A DNA stretch of 64,000 nt from Sciurus carolinensis (lineage: Eukaryota > Chordata > Mammalia > Rodentia > Sciuridae): positions 54,695,268 to 54,759,267 of the forward strand of contig NC_062213.1 in assembly GCF_902686445.1 (NCBI RefSeq), in the 5' to 3' direction. The translations under genes were made by a program, and so were the position numbers. Shown piece after piece: positions 50,592-62,790 of this stretch. Numbering within the stretch: position 1 is the stretch's first letter; every line of letters starts with the position of its first letter. The notes under the pieces are model-generated. The model saw only the letters and a list, made by a program, of their open reading frames with translations. It was not told where the DNA came from and made no database searches.

Positions 50592-51593
50592 GTATATATA
50601 TTCTATGCTGTTATTTTCCTTTCTTTCTTTCTTTCTTTCTTCCTTTCTTTTGGTACCAGGAATTGAACTCAGGGGTACTGGACCACTGAGCCATATCCCC
50701 AGCCCTATTTTGTATTTTTTATTTAGAGACAAGGTCTCACTGAGTTGCTTAGCACCTTGGTTTTGCTGAGGCTGGCTTTGAACTCATGATCCTCCTGCCT
50801 CAGCCTCCTGAGCTGCTGGGATTATGGGCATGGACCACCAAGTTTGGTTCTATGCTGTTATCTTTAAGACCCATTTTTTTGATTGTCACAATATGTTCTT
50901 ATCATTTAGAACTACTAAGGACCTCAGCATTTCTTTGAAACAGGGTAGTATTTTTAAATCTTATTTTCTGCCTTCATATACAGATCATAACCACTTTTAT
51001 TATGTCTTCAGAGCATCATAACCTTAGATGGGGGTGTCCTGGTCCAGGTGCAGAAGTGGGATGGCAAGTCAACCACCATAAAGAGAAAACGAGAGGATGA
51101 TAAGCTGGTGGTGGTGAGTATCTTCTAGGTACTTAGTCTAGATCCCACCACTAGGTTATTTCATATTTATAAGCAAGGTGAATTTCTTTATATGGAAGGA
51201 TGATCATGATATAACCTAGTAATTTTTATTGGGATTATCTTTCCGCCCTGGAAATTTCCCTTTGTGCTTTCTGTTGTTCTGGGATTGAACCCAGGTGCTG
51301 GCACTTGCTACGCATACATCGTATCATTCAGCGACACCCCAGTCACTTTGTGCTTTCAAGCTCAGCCTAGGCGTGCTATCTCCCAGACGGCAATTCCTGC
51401 CCTGCTCTTAGGCACCAGAGCTTGTCTGCAGCAGTGAATGAATATTGCTTCCTTCCCAACTTTGAGAAACGCCATAATTAAACCCACAATGTAGTCCTAG
51501 TGATTAACCAAGAATTCCTTTTGTTTTGTTTTGCATGTCTAGGAATGTGTCATGAAAGGCGTCACTTCCACCCGAGTTTATGAGAGAGCATAA
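47302..51593 (+). CDS. FABP4: Adipocyte fatty acid-binding protein (FABP4/aP2), complete, four exons
   Basis: Cytosolic fatty-acid chaperone of adipocytes and macrophages that delivers ligands to lipases, membranes and nuclear PPARG. Exons 47302-47374, 49988-50160, 51012-51113 and 51543-51593 give 132 residues starting [20 protein letters not shown] and ending TSTRVYERA, near-identical to known mammalian FABP4. Visible functional residues, counting Met as 1, are portal F58, carboxylate ligands R107, R127 and Y129, the three-dimensional nuclear localisation residues K22/R31/K32, and C118 (Cys117 of the mature protein), the reactive cysteine. The lipocalin/FABP signature [18 protein letters not shown] is intact. 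Introns are 2613, 851 and 429 bp, all GT-AG. Promoter motifs lie within 160 bp upstream of the inferred start site, and an AATAAA lies 155 bp past the stop. FABP12 is 28 kb upstream and FABP9 9.6 kb downstream. Confidence 0.98.
49165..49230 (-). mobile_element. ID SINE fragment in FABP4 intron 1
   Basis: 'tgctaggcaagcactgtacc' and 'ctgaactacatccccat' are the inverted A-box half of an ID unit. Confidence 0.7.
49663..49700 (+). repeat. (TG)19 microsatellite in FABP4 intron 1
   Basis: Uninterrupted TG run of 38 bp about 290 bp before exon 2; likely polymorphic. Confidence 0.95.
49988..50160 (+). CDS. FABP4: FABP4 coding exon 2
   Basis: 173 nt encoding residues 25-82 ([17 protein letters not shown] to DDRKVK). 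Acceptor ttctaactgcag, donor gtgagg. Contains R31/K32 and portal F58. Confidence 0.97.
50555..50591 (+). repeat. (TATC)n microsatellite in FABP4 intron 2
   Basis: About nine TATC units next to the SINE at 50615. Confidence 0.95.
50615..50847 (-). mobile_element. Dimeric B1/ID SINE in FABP4 intron 2
   Basis: Inverted SINE with a (CTTT)n tail at the left. Perfect 14-bp duplication ttctatgctgttat at 50601-50614 and 50848-50861. Confidence 0.95.
51012..51113 (+). CDS. FABP4: FABP4 coding exon 3
   Basis: 102 nt encoding residues 83-116 ([19 protein letters not shown] to KLVV), including R107. Acceptor tatgtcttcag, donor gtgagt. It lies about 150 bp downstream of an inserted dimeric SINE. Confidence 0.97.
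51272..51345 (-). mobile_element. ID SINE in FABP4 intron 3
   Basis: Inverted ID ('gggattgaacccaggtgctg') with a 12-bp duplication ctttgtgctttc at 51260-51271 and 51346-51357. Confidence 0.92.
51543..51593 (+). CDS. FABP4: FABP4 coding exon 4 with stop
   Basis: 51 nt encoding [16 protein letters not shown] and TAA. Contains C118, R127 and Y129. Acceptor gcatgtctag. Confidence 0.97.
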   Translation, partial: ECVMKGVTSTRVYERA

Positions 51594-51775
51594 GCCAAGG
51601 GACATGGGGACCTGGACTGAAGTTTGTATCAAACTCTGCGACATTCTGTTGGATGAATTGTTCAAAAAGATATTATTATTTTCCACTAATTACCAAGCAA
51701 TTAATTTTCTCCCGAGCTGGATTTTACTGAATATGATTGTATTGGTTAAATAAAACTTTTTAGATTCATAAGGTG
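51594..51775 (+). other. FABP4: FABP4 3' untranslated region
   Basis: Short 3' UTR ending shortly after the AATAAA at 51749-51754. The cleavage point near 51770-51775 is estimated from usual spacing. Confidence 0.7.
51749..51754 (+). terminator. FABP4: FABP4 polyadenylation signal
   Basis: AATAAA within gttaaataaaacttttt, 155 bp past the stop codon, followed by a T-rich stretch. Same arrangement as in other mammalian FABP4 genes. Confidence 0.88.
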
Positions 51776-52007
51776 GCATGATGGATGATATATTTATTGG
51801 CTTTATAATTTCATACTCATAACTGAGTGAAGAAAATAGAACACTTTGCATTATTGATTTGTTTCTGATATAAGTCATAAGATCTTTCATAATAATGCAA
51901 GGTAAAAAATTAATACCCATGAATTTTCTATTTTCCCAGGTAGGAAGCTATATGACTGAATATTAGGTCCTTTCTTAGCATATCTATAATTAAGAAAATA
52001 TCTTTTG

Positions 52008-52112
52008 GAGATTTTTTTAAATTAGTTATACATGACAGTAGAATGCATTTTGACACATTGCACACAAACGGAGCACAACTTCTCATTCCTCCGGCTGTAC
52101 ATGGTCTTGGAG
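52008..52112 (-). mobile_element. L1 3'-end fragment
   Basis: 'atacatgacagtagaatgca' and 'ttttgacacattgcacacaa' are the inverted extreme L1 3' end. Confidence 0.75.
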
Positions 52113-52296
52113 ACTTAATGTAATTTTAAATAGAGTAAATAGAGTAAAATTGTCCATAGTCAGTGGGTCCAAATGCTTATATTTCATGCCTGCCCTGTCA
52201 TAGAGCTTTGTAAGAAAGCAGTACATTCTTGTTTCATGTTGTAGAAAAAATCTCTAGTCTGTAATTTTTAGTCCGAAATATTCTTGATAAACAAGA

Positions 52297-52715
52297 TGTC
52301 TTAGTTTTCCATTGCTATAACAAAATCCCCTAGACTGGTGTTATAAAAAAAAAGTTTATTTAACTCATGGTTTTGGAAGCTGAACATCCAAAATGTGCAA
52401 GAACATCAGTTTAGGCTTTGGTGAGGCCTGATGATGAATGGAATCATGGTTGGAATGCATATGAGGAGAGATCATGTAGTGAGACAGAGGACCAGAGAGC
52501 AGGGACCGGCCAGACTTACTCATTTATAACAGTCCATTTTTACTGGATCTATCCAGTGTCCCCCTAATTCCTTCAGGAGACACTGTGTCCCCACTGACCT
52601 AACTGCTCTACAGTAGGCTCCACCTCTTGAATTTGCCATCACCTTACCACCACACTGAGAACCAAGTGTCCAGTACATGACCCTTAGGAGGACAAACAAC
52701 ATCCAAACCATAGCA
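52297..52715 (-). mobile_element. Solo MaLR/ERVL-type LTR
   Basis: TG...CA element from tgtcttagttttccattgc to aaaccatagca; related to 21087-21471. Confidence 0.7.
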
Positions 52716-52936
52716 GTCTATTTTTGAAATCTACAGAATTCAGTGCAAATAGTTCCATAGAGTATTCCAGAAAAGCGGTGACAGTCTTGTCCGTGAGTAA
52801 AGATTCAAATGTTATTGTAGTACTTTCTAAACATTTATTTTTTCTTATTAGCAAAACTGTTTATTCAAATATAATCTCCTTATAATCCCAATATAGAAAA
52901 CACTCAAAATATATTGAGGTTTCCCAACTGTGAGTT

Positions 52937-52958
52937 TGTGTGTGTGTGTGTGTGTGTG
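52937..52958 (+). repeat. (TG)11 microsatellite
   Basis: Short TG run downstream of FABP4. Confidence 0.9.
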
Positions 52959-53069
52959 AGATTCTCCTGTGTCCTGTGAAAGACTTTTGGGTTTTCACCT
53001 AAATAGACCAAAATTTCTAAATCACACAGCTACATTTATAGTAAGACAAAAATCTGTTCAGGTGTATAC

Positions 53070-53300
53070 CATAGGAGGACTTAATGTTAAGTGAAGTAAG
53101 TCACATACAGAAAGATGAGTACCACATATTTCCTATTGAAAGTTAAAGAAAAAAAAGTCAACCTAGTGTAGAATAGTGATTACTGGAGGTTAGGAAGGGA
53201 GGCTGGATTCCATCAATGCGCACTGTATGCATGTATGGAAATATCATTGAATCTTGGTATGTACAATTACTATGTGTTAATCAAGAATTAAAAATAAAGT
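53070..53300 (+). mobile_element. Old L1 3' fragment
   Basis: 'ttaagtgaagtaagtcacat', 'gatgagtaccacatattt' and an A-rich end. Confidence 0.65.
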
Positions 53301-53519
53301 ATATACTGCAGTTGATATCATTCAGTTTGCATGTTCTCTTTAAAAATAAATCCAATTCTGAGTACCTGTCTTACATGTAACACCAGGATGTGAACAGAGA
53401 GGTGGACTAGCTTCCTGGTCATAAGAGTTTGTTTTCTTCACAAAAACAGAGTAAGACTTTCAACTGAGTCTCACTAGAGATGTGGGGGACTTACATAGAG
53501 ATTTGTAAGGGCCGATTAG

Positions 53520-53690
53520 GACAATTCTTTGTAAACCAATATTTATTAAGCACTAACAATGGTTTAGGCATTCTGCATAGTTCATGTCATTTATCATCAA
53601 AACAATGAGGAAGAGGATTTGGAATTTCTGTTTACAGATGAGGTGGCTGAAACTCAGAATTTAGCATCGTATAACTAGAAGGCAACTTTC
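53520..53690 (+). mobile_element. MIR SINE
   Basis: 'ttattaagcactaacaatgg' then 'gtttacagatgaggtggctg'. Confidence 0.7.
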
Positions 53691-53704
53691 TTGCTTTGTG
53701 TTTT

Positions 53705-53788
53705 ATTTTCTGTCCTGGGGATGTAACCCAGGACTTTGTGTGGGCTAACCAAGCACTCTACCACTGAGCTATGTCCCCAATCCCCATA
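53705..53788 (-). mobile_element. ID SINE
   Basis: Inverted ID with 'ggggatgtaacccagga' and 'accactgagctatgtcccc'. Confidence 0.82.
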
Positions 53789-54578
53789 AAACTAAATAGA
53801 GAATAGGTAGGGGAATCTGAAATTTAAGAGAGCTATTCTGGATGGAGTGTATTTCTGGAAACCATCAGTGTCCAAATGGTAACTTGATTCATAAAATGGG
53901 ATGAGGGTGATTTTGAGAGGACCCTAAGAAGATGGAGGAGTAGGAAGCACCAGGAATATACCCCTCACCTAGACAACAATTGCATTGGAAAAATCTGTTT
54001 GATAGAACTATTTTGAAACTCGGGAGTCTACTAAATCCTTGCAATGTGAAGGGAAAGTCTTGGGTGATGAAACACTAAATTTTGCTAATGTCAGTTCCTG
54101 ACATAGTAGCATGTACCCACCATCCATCCCCAGCTCCATGGCACACAGCTTGTAGGAACCAGGATGGGCAAAAAGGACCCTGTTTTCCAAGTCCTGGACA
54201 TGTGTTTTGATTGATGTTTGCTGCTTTTGATCACAGAGGTGCATTCACAGATGCCAATAGCCATTGTGACACAGCCCTCGTTGTTGTGAGTCCTTTCTCC
54301 TTAGACTGAAGCAAACCCAGGGTTTTTAGAAGGGCAGCTCCTCCCCATTTCATTTTCTTATTTTTCCCCTTTTGGCTTACTCATTGTAGCTGTTCTCTTA
54401 GCAAGTAATAATGCAGTACTAGTCTCATCAGCAGTTATCAGAATGCCTTTGTGAACTGACTGGAGTATGATTAAAAGTTGTGTCTCTGCGATTTTTGGAA
54501 TAGTGATTGTTGAAGGAAAATTCATGAGTAACAAAGGCTAAGTGTTGAGAAAATTTCTATGGTTTTAAGTAATCTGTG

Positions 54579-54750
54579 TTTGTTTTGGTACTAGGAATCA
54601 AACCCAGGGGTACTTTACCACTGAGTTATATCCCCAGTTCTTTCTATTTTTCATTTTGAGACAGGGACTCCTAAGTTGCTTAGTCTGGCCTCGAACTTGC
54701 AATCCTCCAGCTTAAGCCTTCTAAGTGGAGTAATTCGAGTTTGTGATTGA
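54579..54750 (-). mobile_element. Dimeric B1/ID SINE
   Basis: 'ggtactaggaatcaaaccca', 'ttgagacagggactcc', 'cttgcaatcctccagctt'; inverted and diverged. Confidence 0.82.
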
Positions 54751-54974
54751 AGCCAAGTATTTTTCATTTATTTCTGGCAGGAGAGGGGGCACAGAAAGCC
54801 TTTTCCAAATTCAATCCTAAAATCAGCAAAGAGACTAAGTTCAAATAAGCAACAGTATTCAAGAAATTTAACTGGCAAGTGAAAATGTTTAGCAGTCTGG
54901 TCGTCTTTAGTGCGTTGTCTTTGTGTGGGTTTCTCCATTCCCTTGGTCTTGATGCTAACGTGCAGGAATGCTAG

Positions 54975-55036
54975 AAGATGGAAGGAAGGAAGGGAAGAAG
55001 GAGGGAGGGGAGAAGGGAAGGAGGGAGGGAGGGAGC
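54975..55036 (+). repeat. Purine-rich (GGAA/GGGA)n tract
   Basis: Nearly pure G/A stretch of about 60 bp. Confidence 0.85.
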
Positions 55037-55089
55037 AGGCATGGTGTTTGCAAGGGCCTGAGGAGAGAGGGGAATGGAAAACTATTATT

Positions 55090-55262
55090 GAATGGGAATG
55101 CAGTTTAAATTTTGCAAGATGAAGATATCTGGAGATGGATGGTCATGATGTTTGCACAACAATATGAATGTACTTAATGAGTGCATTGAACACTTAGAAA
55201 TGGTTCAGCTGCTAAAGATCTTGATGTGTGTATGTTACCACAATATCATTTCCCTTCATAAA
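55090..55262 (+). mobile_element. Ancient L1M 3' end
   Basis: 'tgcacaacaatatgaatgta' and 'gttaccacaatatc' follow the old L1M 3' UTR. Confidence 0.65.
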
Positions 55263-55689
55263 AGGTGATTATATCACGTAGGGGAAAGTTAGAAAAGAGT
55301 GGATGTTGTTCCAGTGGACAGCCCAGGCAACTAAACTCAACACATTCTACATTTACCATGACTGCACATTTCTAGCCACTGGCTAAAACTTGGTCCTCAT
55401 TCTGTTTTCCCTGTTTTCTGCATCTCGGTTAATGTCAGGAAGTTTTGTCTAATTTTCCAGTATGGAAATCTAAAAATCATTCTTGAACATTCTTTCTTTC
55501 TCAATGCACAATATCTATTTTATAAAAACTTATGTTGATCCTATTAACTTAAAACATCTTTCGTACATTTGTTTTTCTCATTGTCATTAATAATACCACC
55601 AAAATTTTTTTTCTTTTTATATATTTAACATAATGGTCCTTTGAACAAGTCTCTATCTTCTTCCCTCTTTTCTAAGCCTGGTAGACTTC

Positions 55690-55840
55690 ATGAAGGATAT
55701 TTACACGATGAAAATCTGACTGGGATACACACTCATTACAACCCTTTAGTGACTCCCACTGTTTCCAGAGGTCCAGTCTCCTCAGCCTGGTGTGTAGAAT
55801 CTGTCTTAGGTTTGCCTTTCCTTTTCTCTCCAGTTTTTTC
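55690..55840 (+). mobile_element. Possible L2 fragment
   Basis: 'cctttagtgactcccactg' and 'ctcctcagcctgg' resemble L2. Confidence 0.4.
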
Positions 55841-56919
55841 ATTAGTCTGTGATCTTCATATTCATATTCATATTCATATCTCCAATCATATTAATTTGCA
55901 TATTCTTTCTTTCCTTTTTCTTGTCTTTTTTCCTGTTTAATCTTCTGCTCTTCCTGAGAGTAATTCATTCTTTGCTCTTCCCTTGCCTTGAGCCTGCCCA
56001 TCCCTTAATGGTGCTATTGTGCTAATCCTTTATAAGGTCAGGTGAGGTGTCACTTTTATGCATGTGTATTGGTAAATTTAGTTATATTTTGAAAATGTAC
56101 TCAAAGTTTAATTCTTTCCAGTTGATGTAGAAGCACAGAGGAATAAGATCCTATATAATGTTAATTTGATAGATACGTCGATTTCATGTTCTTATATTTT
56201 CATCATAAAACTAAGGCCATAGCCACATCAAAAAATGTCTTCATGTAACCGTTCTCCAATTTATCCTGCCTGGGATCTTTCTGAAGTTCACATCATTTTC
56301 CTTTGTCTGACATTTCTTCTACCAACACAGACAAATACAGAGGCACAGAGAAGATACTTCTCTGACAGGAAGAGAAGCAGGAACAAGCAGTTATGCCTCA
56401 GAAAGACAGTGTGTGGTCAGAGTTCATCTGTACCTTGAAGCACATATTAGTATCTAACAAGTTACTCACTTCCTCCTCAGAGCCCCTGAGGATCAGGTAA
56501 AGGGGTAGATCAGCACAGCCTCTCTCCACCCCAGCTCTCACCACTACCATCACTGAGCTATAATTTCTGACTTAGAAATACTCCTGTCAAGTATGAAGCG
56601 TTTCTGACTTCAGTTTTAGATTTTGAGTTAGTGACCTAACTTCTTGCTTAGAATAATGATTCTCACCCAATAAACAACAAAGAAAGACTAAAGGTCAGAT
56701 TCCTATTGGCATGATGGCCATAAGTGTGCATGTGCAGGATCCTGGGTCAGAGAGGAAAAGAGAAATTTGGGGGATTGAGGAAGGAATAGGAAAAATGTTA
56801 GGACAAGTAGTGTGGTTTGCACATGGTCTGCGGATTAGATGGTAATATGGTCTTTGAGTTAATTTCCTGATTTTGATGGATGTACTGTGAAAACATAGGA
56901 AAGGTTCTTGTTTGAACAG
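55841..56919. other. Unassigned stretch
   Basis: Holds a short ATTCAT hexamer array at 55857-55881; no gene. Confidence 0.4.
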
Positions 56920-57317
56920 TGTTAGTCAGCTTGCATTGTGACCAAACTACCCAACAAGAACAACTTAGAGGAGGAAAAGTTAATTTTAACTCACAGTTTC
57001 AGACGTTAAGTTTATGGTGGGCCAACTTTACTGTTTTGGCCCAAGTGAGGCAGGACATCATGGTGGGAGGGCAAGGTGAAAAAGTGCTGCTGCATTCATG
57101 GTGACCAGGATGCAGAGAGAGAGAGGGAGAGCCGTCGAAGAAAATGAACTTGGTCACACCCTCAGTGACCGACCTCCTCCAGCCACACCCCACCTACCTA
57201 CACACAGTTAGTGCATTCAGAGGAAGATGGCTGACTAGGTCACAGATCTCAAAGTCTGATCTTTTCATTTCTGAATATTCCTGCATTAACAAGGAACTTC
57301 ATATCTAAACCACGACA
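56920..57317 (-). mobile_element. Solo MaLR/ERVL-type LTR
   Basis: tgttagtcagcttgcattg to aaaccacgaca; fourth relative of this LTR group in the window. Confidence 0.68.
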
Positions 57318-57388
57318 GAAATGGAACAAAATGTCTTGACTTACTCTAAAATGGTTCAGAAAAGAAAAAATGAATCTCTGTTAGAGAG

Positions 57389-57393
<5 letters not shown>

Positions 57394-57431
<38 letters not shown>
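57394..57431 (+). repeat. (GA)n microsatellite
   Basis: Uninterrupted AG run of about 38 bp. Confidence 0.95.
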
Positions 57432-57438
<7 letters not shown>

Positions 57439-58515
57439 TGAGGCAAGTGCATTAGAATATTAACACCCGAGAACTCTGGGAAAAGAGTGGGTTATTTTTG
57501 TATTGCTCTTCCAATTTCTTCCTTATAACTTTGAAATGATTTCCAAATTGAAAGCTAAAGGTAAAGAAAAAACCAACAAATTATTATAAATATGAACTAC
57601 AACTATGGCAAAATCCAACAACAAAAATATGAAGTAGGGGTGGGTTGGTGTGAAGCAATAGAAAGTTCCAATTTTCAAAAAATAAATTCATTCAAAAAAT
57701 TATTTACCCATTAATAAATTATTATACTTAACCTCTTTAGAGAGGAGTTTCTACTTTTATTTACATTTTAAATAACAAAGAGTAGATAAAAGATGGGCTT
57801 ATTTTGTACTCCAGGAGAAATAAACTGGAAGTTTTCATTTTAAAAATATATTTGCTAAGTATTAATTTGGCATGATTATTTTAAGTAAAATTTATGTTGG
57901 GTAATGCTGAAATCATAACTTATATATAAAAATTCTTCTCAAAACTGCTAAATGTATAAAAATTATTAAGACGATGTTTCTAAAAAATGGCATTTATTCT
58001 AAGCAAACAGTCTTCCAAATTTAACACCATTTTCTCCAATGAATACTAGCAAATGGAGGACTGAATATTTCAACTGCACATCTCACATTTGAACCAGTTA
58101 TTACCAAAATTAAATTTCAAAATAACAGTTCTCCATAGTGGATAAGATAATATCTCAAAAGGAAATATTTATAATGCTGAATTACTTTTTAGTGTCTTAG
58201 ATTAGTACACATTTTGAAAGATTATCATAAATATGAACTACTTCTATAAAAATAGACAATTGAAATTGAATAATAAATGTAGTAATGAAAGTGATATTGA
58301 AGAGCAGAGAACCCTCCTTGTTGAGAGGGAGACTTGGATGGTAATAATGAGACACCAAAAAAGATGACAGGAGTCTGGGAATCCATTTGCCATCTGAAGA
58401 CCACCAGCATGAAAGGCCTGGCATAGGGACAGGTCAGGAAAGGACAATATATGAAAACCCTGTCTTTATTCTTTGCTAAAAGATTAAAAAAAAAAAAAAA
58501 ACTAACAAGAGAACA
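57432..58515. other. Unassigned AT-rich stretch
   Basis: No gene or repeat recognised; A-run at 58486. Confidence 0.4.
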
Positions 58516-58935
58516 TCTGTATATACACAATGGATATTACTCAGCCATATAGAAGAGTGAAATTATGGCATTTGCCAGTGAATGGATGGAACTGGAGACT
58601 ACCATGCTAAATGAAATAATCCAATCCCCAAAAACCAAAGGCTGAATGTTCTCTCTGATACGCGGGTACTAATTCACAGTAAGCAGGGGTTGGGGGTGGT
58701 TAGGGAAGAATGGAAGCACTTTGGAGTAGACAAAGGGGAATGAAGGAAAGGGAGGGGGAATGGGGATAGGGCAGACAGTAGAATGAATAGGGCATTACTA
58801 TCCTATGTGCATATATGATTACGCGACTAGTGTAATTCTACATCATGTACAACCAGAAGAATGAGAAGTTATACTCCATGTATGTATAAAGTGTTAAAAT
58901 AGTTTCTACTATCCTATAAATAATTAGAACAAATT
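58516..58935 (+). mobile_element. L1 3' end, truncated
   Basis: Sense-strand end of ORF2 ('cagtgaatggatggaactgg') followed by the 3' UTR 'agaatgagaagttatactcc'. Confidence 0.88.
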
Positions 58936-61050
58936 TTTTAGAAGTCAAAAAAAGAAATAAATACTGCTTAATTCTTCTGCCACTTATTTGTAAAACATTT
59001 ATGATTAGGTACTGTCTTAGGGATATGCAGATAAATAAGAGATATCATCCTTTCAGGGTGTACTCACAGAATAGCTCATGGGACAGCTGAGGGAGAACTA
59101 GTTGCACTACTGTGAGGTATGTTCTCCAAAATACTTCTGTGAAAGGTAGAACTGTCAAATAGTAGTGATCAACCAGCTCTGAATCAACTTCTCAGAGGAG
59201 ACATTACAGCTGGATGCTGTAATGAAAACCACTGCACATGACATATGTAATTGGCAGCTGTCAAGTCCAAATTAACCATTTGGTGAAGCTATTAACAAAG
59301 GCATATCAATTATGAAAGCTTAATCTGCAAGCAGCAAACACTCAGGCACAAAATTGTTTAATAATCAAGTTTATGAACTAACATGCAAGGACTTCTAGAA
59401 ATCAAGCAGTCCTCAGTTTCTCCCACATTTTGTCTCTACCATCACAGTCCTGGCTCTGTCTTTGAGTTGGTACCACCATGGATGTAGCACTGTAAAAAAA
59501 TATCATATAAGAAAGCAAAACATGCAGAGGAAGACAAGAGGCTGTCTCTCTCTCTCCTCTCAGGGATGAAGAACTTTGTAGAAGGCAGAAATTTGAGTTT
59601 CCTTTTTTGTCACATGGGCCAAGTCACTTCTAAAATGGACCATCAGATTGATTTCTGAAATAATCAATGGCAAGAGATTCAGAACAGGGTTGGGAGATCT
59701 TTGTCATATTACCCCACCAGCCAACATGCATAGACATTTCTGCTCTTTCAAATAGAAAGTGCATATACTTCTAGAACCAGTCAAGCAAGCTTTAGGAACT
59801 TGTTCTCCATTTGAACATCACTCTGAATACACTTTCAACTGCTCAGGCACTTACATTGAGCATAAGTCTGTTTCCTGAAATCAACTCTAGGATTTTTGCA
59901 TACCTATTTTGCCCTCCAGATATCTCAATAACTGTTCCAACTATAAAGATGTTACATTATACATTTCTTTATGTGTTCCTCAAAGAAATTCTTTATCCTA
60001 CTTAAGTCCTTGCTTTGTGTTGCCAAAACATTAATCTCTTTTTTGCTTTGTCCACATAAAGATGACTTGAACAGATATTTCTAAGGGAAAGGAATATTTG
60101 ACACAAAGCAGATAAAAGTATGAATATCTTTTTTCTAGTTCCTGACTCTCTCTGTTTTTCTGTATTTTGAAAACAAATGATTTGAAAGCCGTGGGATAAA
60201 TATCAGCTCTTGAATTTAATTCTTCTTAGTAAACTCAGTATCTACAAAGTCTGCTTCTATTACTTGGGTTGCCTGAGATGACTTCAGGACTACTTACACA
60301 GAGATTAAATTGATTTGCTATCTTCATTTTTCTTTTAGAATATAGATTTCAAGCAAGCACATTTTTCTTCCTTAAACTTCCAAAAATTTACCATCATAAT
60401 TTCTTTTTTCATTGTTTTTTTAGTCATATGAGACAGCTTTCAAAATTACTTTATAAAACTGAAATATGAATTTTGCAGGCATCGACTCTACCTTCTTTTT
60501 AAGGCTGAAACTACTAGTCACTACTCAGTGATAATTGTCACCTTTCTTCCCCATCCTCAATTACTCTTGATTAACAACAATGATAATATTAATAATGCCC
60601 TACACCCCACTCCAATCATCTGCAGGCATTGTGGTTACATTAGCTAATATCAATACATCAACCCTGCAAGGAAGGGAAGGGAAGGGATTATTTTAATGAA
60701 AAGGATGTTCTGGTACTGTGACTTGCCCAAACATGAAACAGCTGATGTGGACTAAGCAAGGATGCCCTTGTCTTGGATGGGGAAACATTCCAGGCAGTTG
60801 TTCATCAAACATTCATCAGGATACCCCTTCAGGGTAACAGCATTTATTGTTCAAAAGGCTGATCTCTGTTAAAAATTGTTCCCATTCCACAAAGAGTACT
60901 TATCAGGTGACTTAGGTATAAATCTCTTTGCGAGAAGCTGTAATTGTTGACCTGAATTAAACTTCACATGTTAATTTTCTGCCACTTAATTTGGAGGTAA
61001 ATAAGGTGACTCAAATGCTGGTGCCTAGAGTCTCAGTCTTGCAGCCACCC
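58936..61050. other. FABP9 upstream flank
   Basis: No repeat or gene recognised; a (GGGAA)n run is at 60668-60690. Probably includes FABP9 regulatory DNA. Confidence 0.4.
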
Positions 61051-61174
61051 ATTGGCCACTTCAGGAGCATCACATGATGAGAATGTTCTTTAAATCAAGC
61101 TCCTGGTGGCATTGTAATGCCTGCATTTCGTTGGTTTTCTGGTGCAAGTGGCTCTTCCCAGCAAGCCTTTCATG

Positions 61175-61247
61175 ATGATGGAGCCCTTCTTGGGAACCTG
61201 GAAACTGGTCTCCAGTGAAAACTTTGAGGATTATATGAAAGAACTGG
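61175..61247 (+). CDS. FABP9: FABP9 coding exon 1
   Basis: Residues 1-24 plus one base, ending FEDYMKEL, donor gtgaga. The start is set by the fixed exon length of the family; 61172 and 61178 are in-frame alternatives differing by one residue. Confidence 0.9.
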
Positions 61248-62790
61248 GTGAGAAATACCATTATGGGATGAGGAAACTGGCAAAGCACTTTGTGATGTGT
61301 TTGCGTTTGCGCTTTGCAATGGATTTTCCTGCAATTCTCTCTTCTTTGTGATTCTGGGGTATATTCATGTGAGACTAACATAGTTTATGATCCTACTTAG
61401 TACTACTACTACTTTTGCTTTTCCTTAGCATTAGGAATAATTGTGTCTTTTTAAAATATGAGACACACAGATACCTTTAGTCAAAATCCATATATAAACC
61501 CATTTATCTTTTTTTGACAATACTTCATGCTAACCTCTAGATAGACTATCTCCTTATCTTGGTCACTTTATTGAACAGCTTTTTCCAATTTCAAATTTAT
61601 ACACGGTAATCATCATCTATAATTAAATTTATCTTGGGATTTGCATTAAGTTATAAATTTAATAGAGTAGTAGCAACAAATAAAATTTCTAGTCAGTTAA
61701 TTTTTAGAGTTCTCATTGAAGTAAGAGATATGTAAGCCATTACTTTGAAAAATTCCTTTGGTGGGAGAAATAGAACATTTTTACTCCTGGGATGTTTCTC
61801 AGAAGTACAAACCTTATCTATTCTTTATCTCTAACTAAAGTTAAATGGTCAAACATCAGTCATGATGACTTGGGTCTATAATAGCTGCACAGATTTTTTT
61901 ACTAATGCTAGAAAAACAGCAATTACTTAATATTTTTATATTTAATTGAGAGAAATCTTTTATAAAAATTAAAATAATTACATTAAATAATATATATGAA
62001 ACCAAGAATCTTCTTTACTTATTTTTAAACTTGTGTGGAATGATCAGTATGCTTACAATTATTAACAATATATTTACTCATTCTAGGCAATGAAACAACC
62101 ATGCTTTATCCTGCATAATAAGTCAGTGTGCTCATAAGTGGAGTATTTGTTCCTCTTTTGTCTCAGTATTAACTTTATAAGGGAGCAATAAATAGGGTTC
62201 CTTATCCATGGATTTATAGATGCATTTGTTTTAAATAAAATTTGGAGGTTTAAGGCCAGAACAGTCCTTGTGGGTTTTTTTATTTGTGTATATATTGGTA
62301 CCGGGGCCCTTAACCACTGAGTCATATCCCCAAGCCCTTTTTATATTTTATCTAGAGACAGCATCTCACTAAGTTGCTTAGGGTCTCGCTAAGTTACTAA
62401 GGTTGGCTTTGAACTCACTATCCTGCTACCTCAGCCTCCCAAGCTGCTGGGATTACTGGCATGCACAACCATGCCCAACCAGTCTTTGTTTTGACTGGGA
62501 GCTGGAAGTTAGACATGTCGAAAGGAGGAACAGCAGCTGAGCTCCTCTGTCCCAGTACAATGCTAAGTCCTTTATCTCCTCTTTCAACACACCTGTGAGG
62601 TTAGAACCATTTAAACACATCTTACTACCAAGAGAGCTGAAGGGTAGAGAAGGTAAATAACACACCTGGAGCCAGGTTTTTAACCACCTCACTCTTGTTT
62701 GTGATCCATGGATATAAAGCTACTACTCCACTGTGAAGTACATCCCATCTGTTCCATAATTTGAATGGGAAACAGAGTCTGATAATGATT

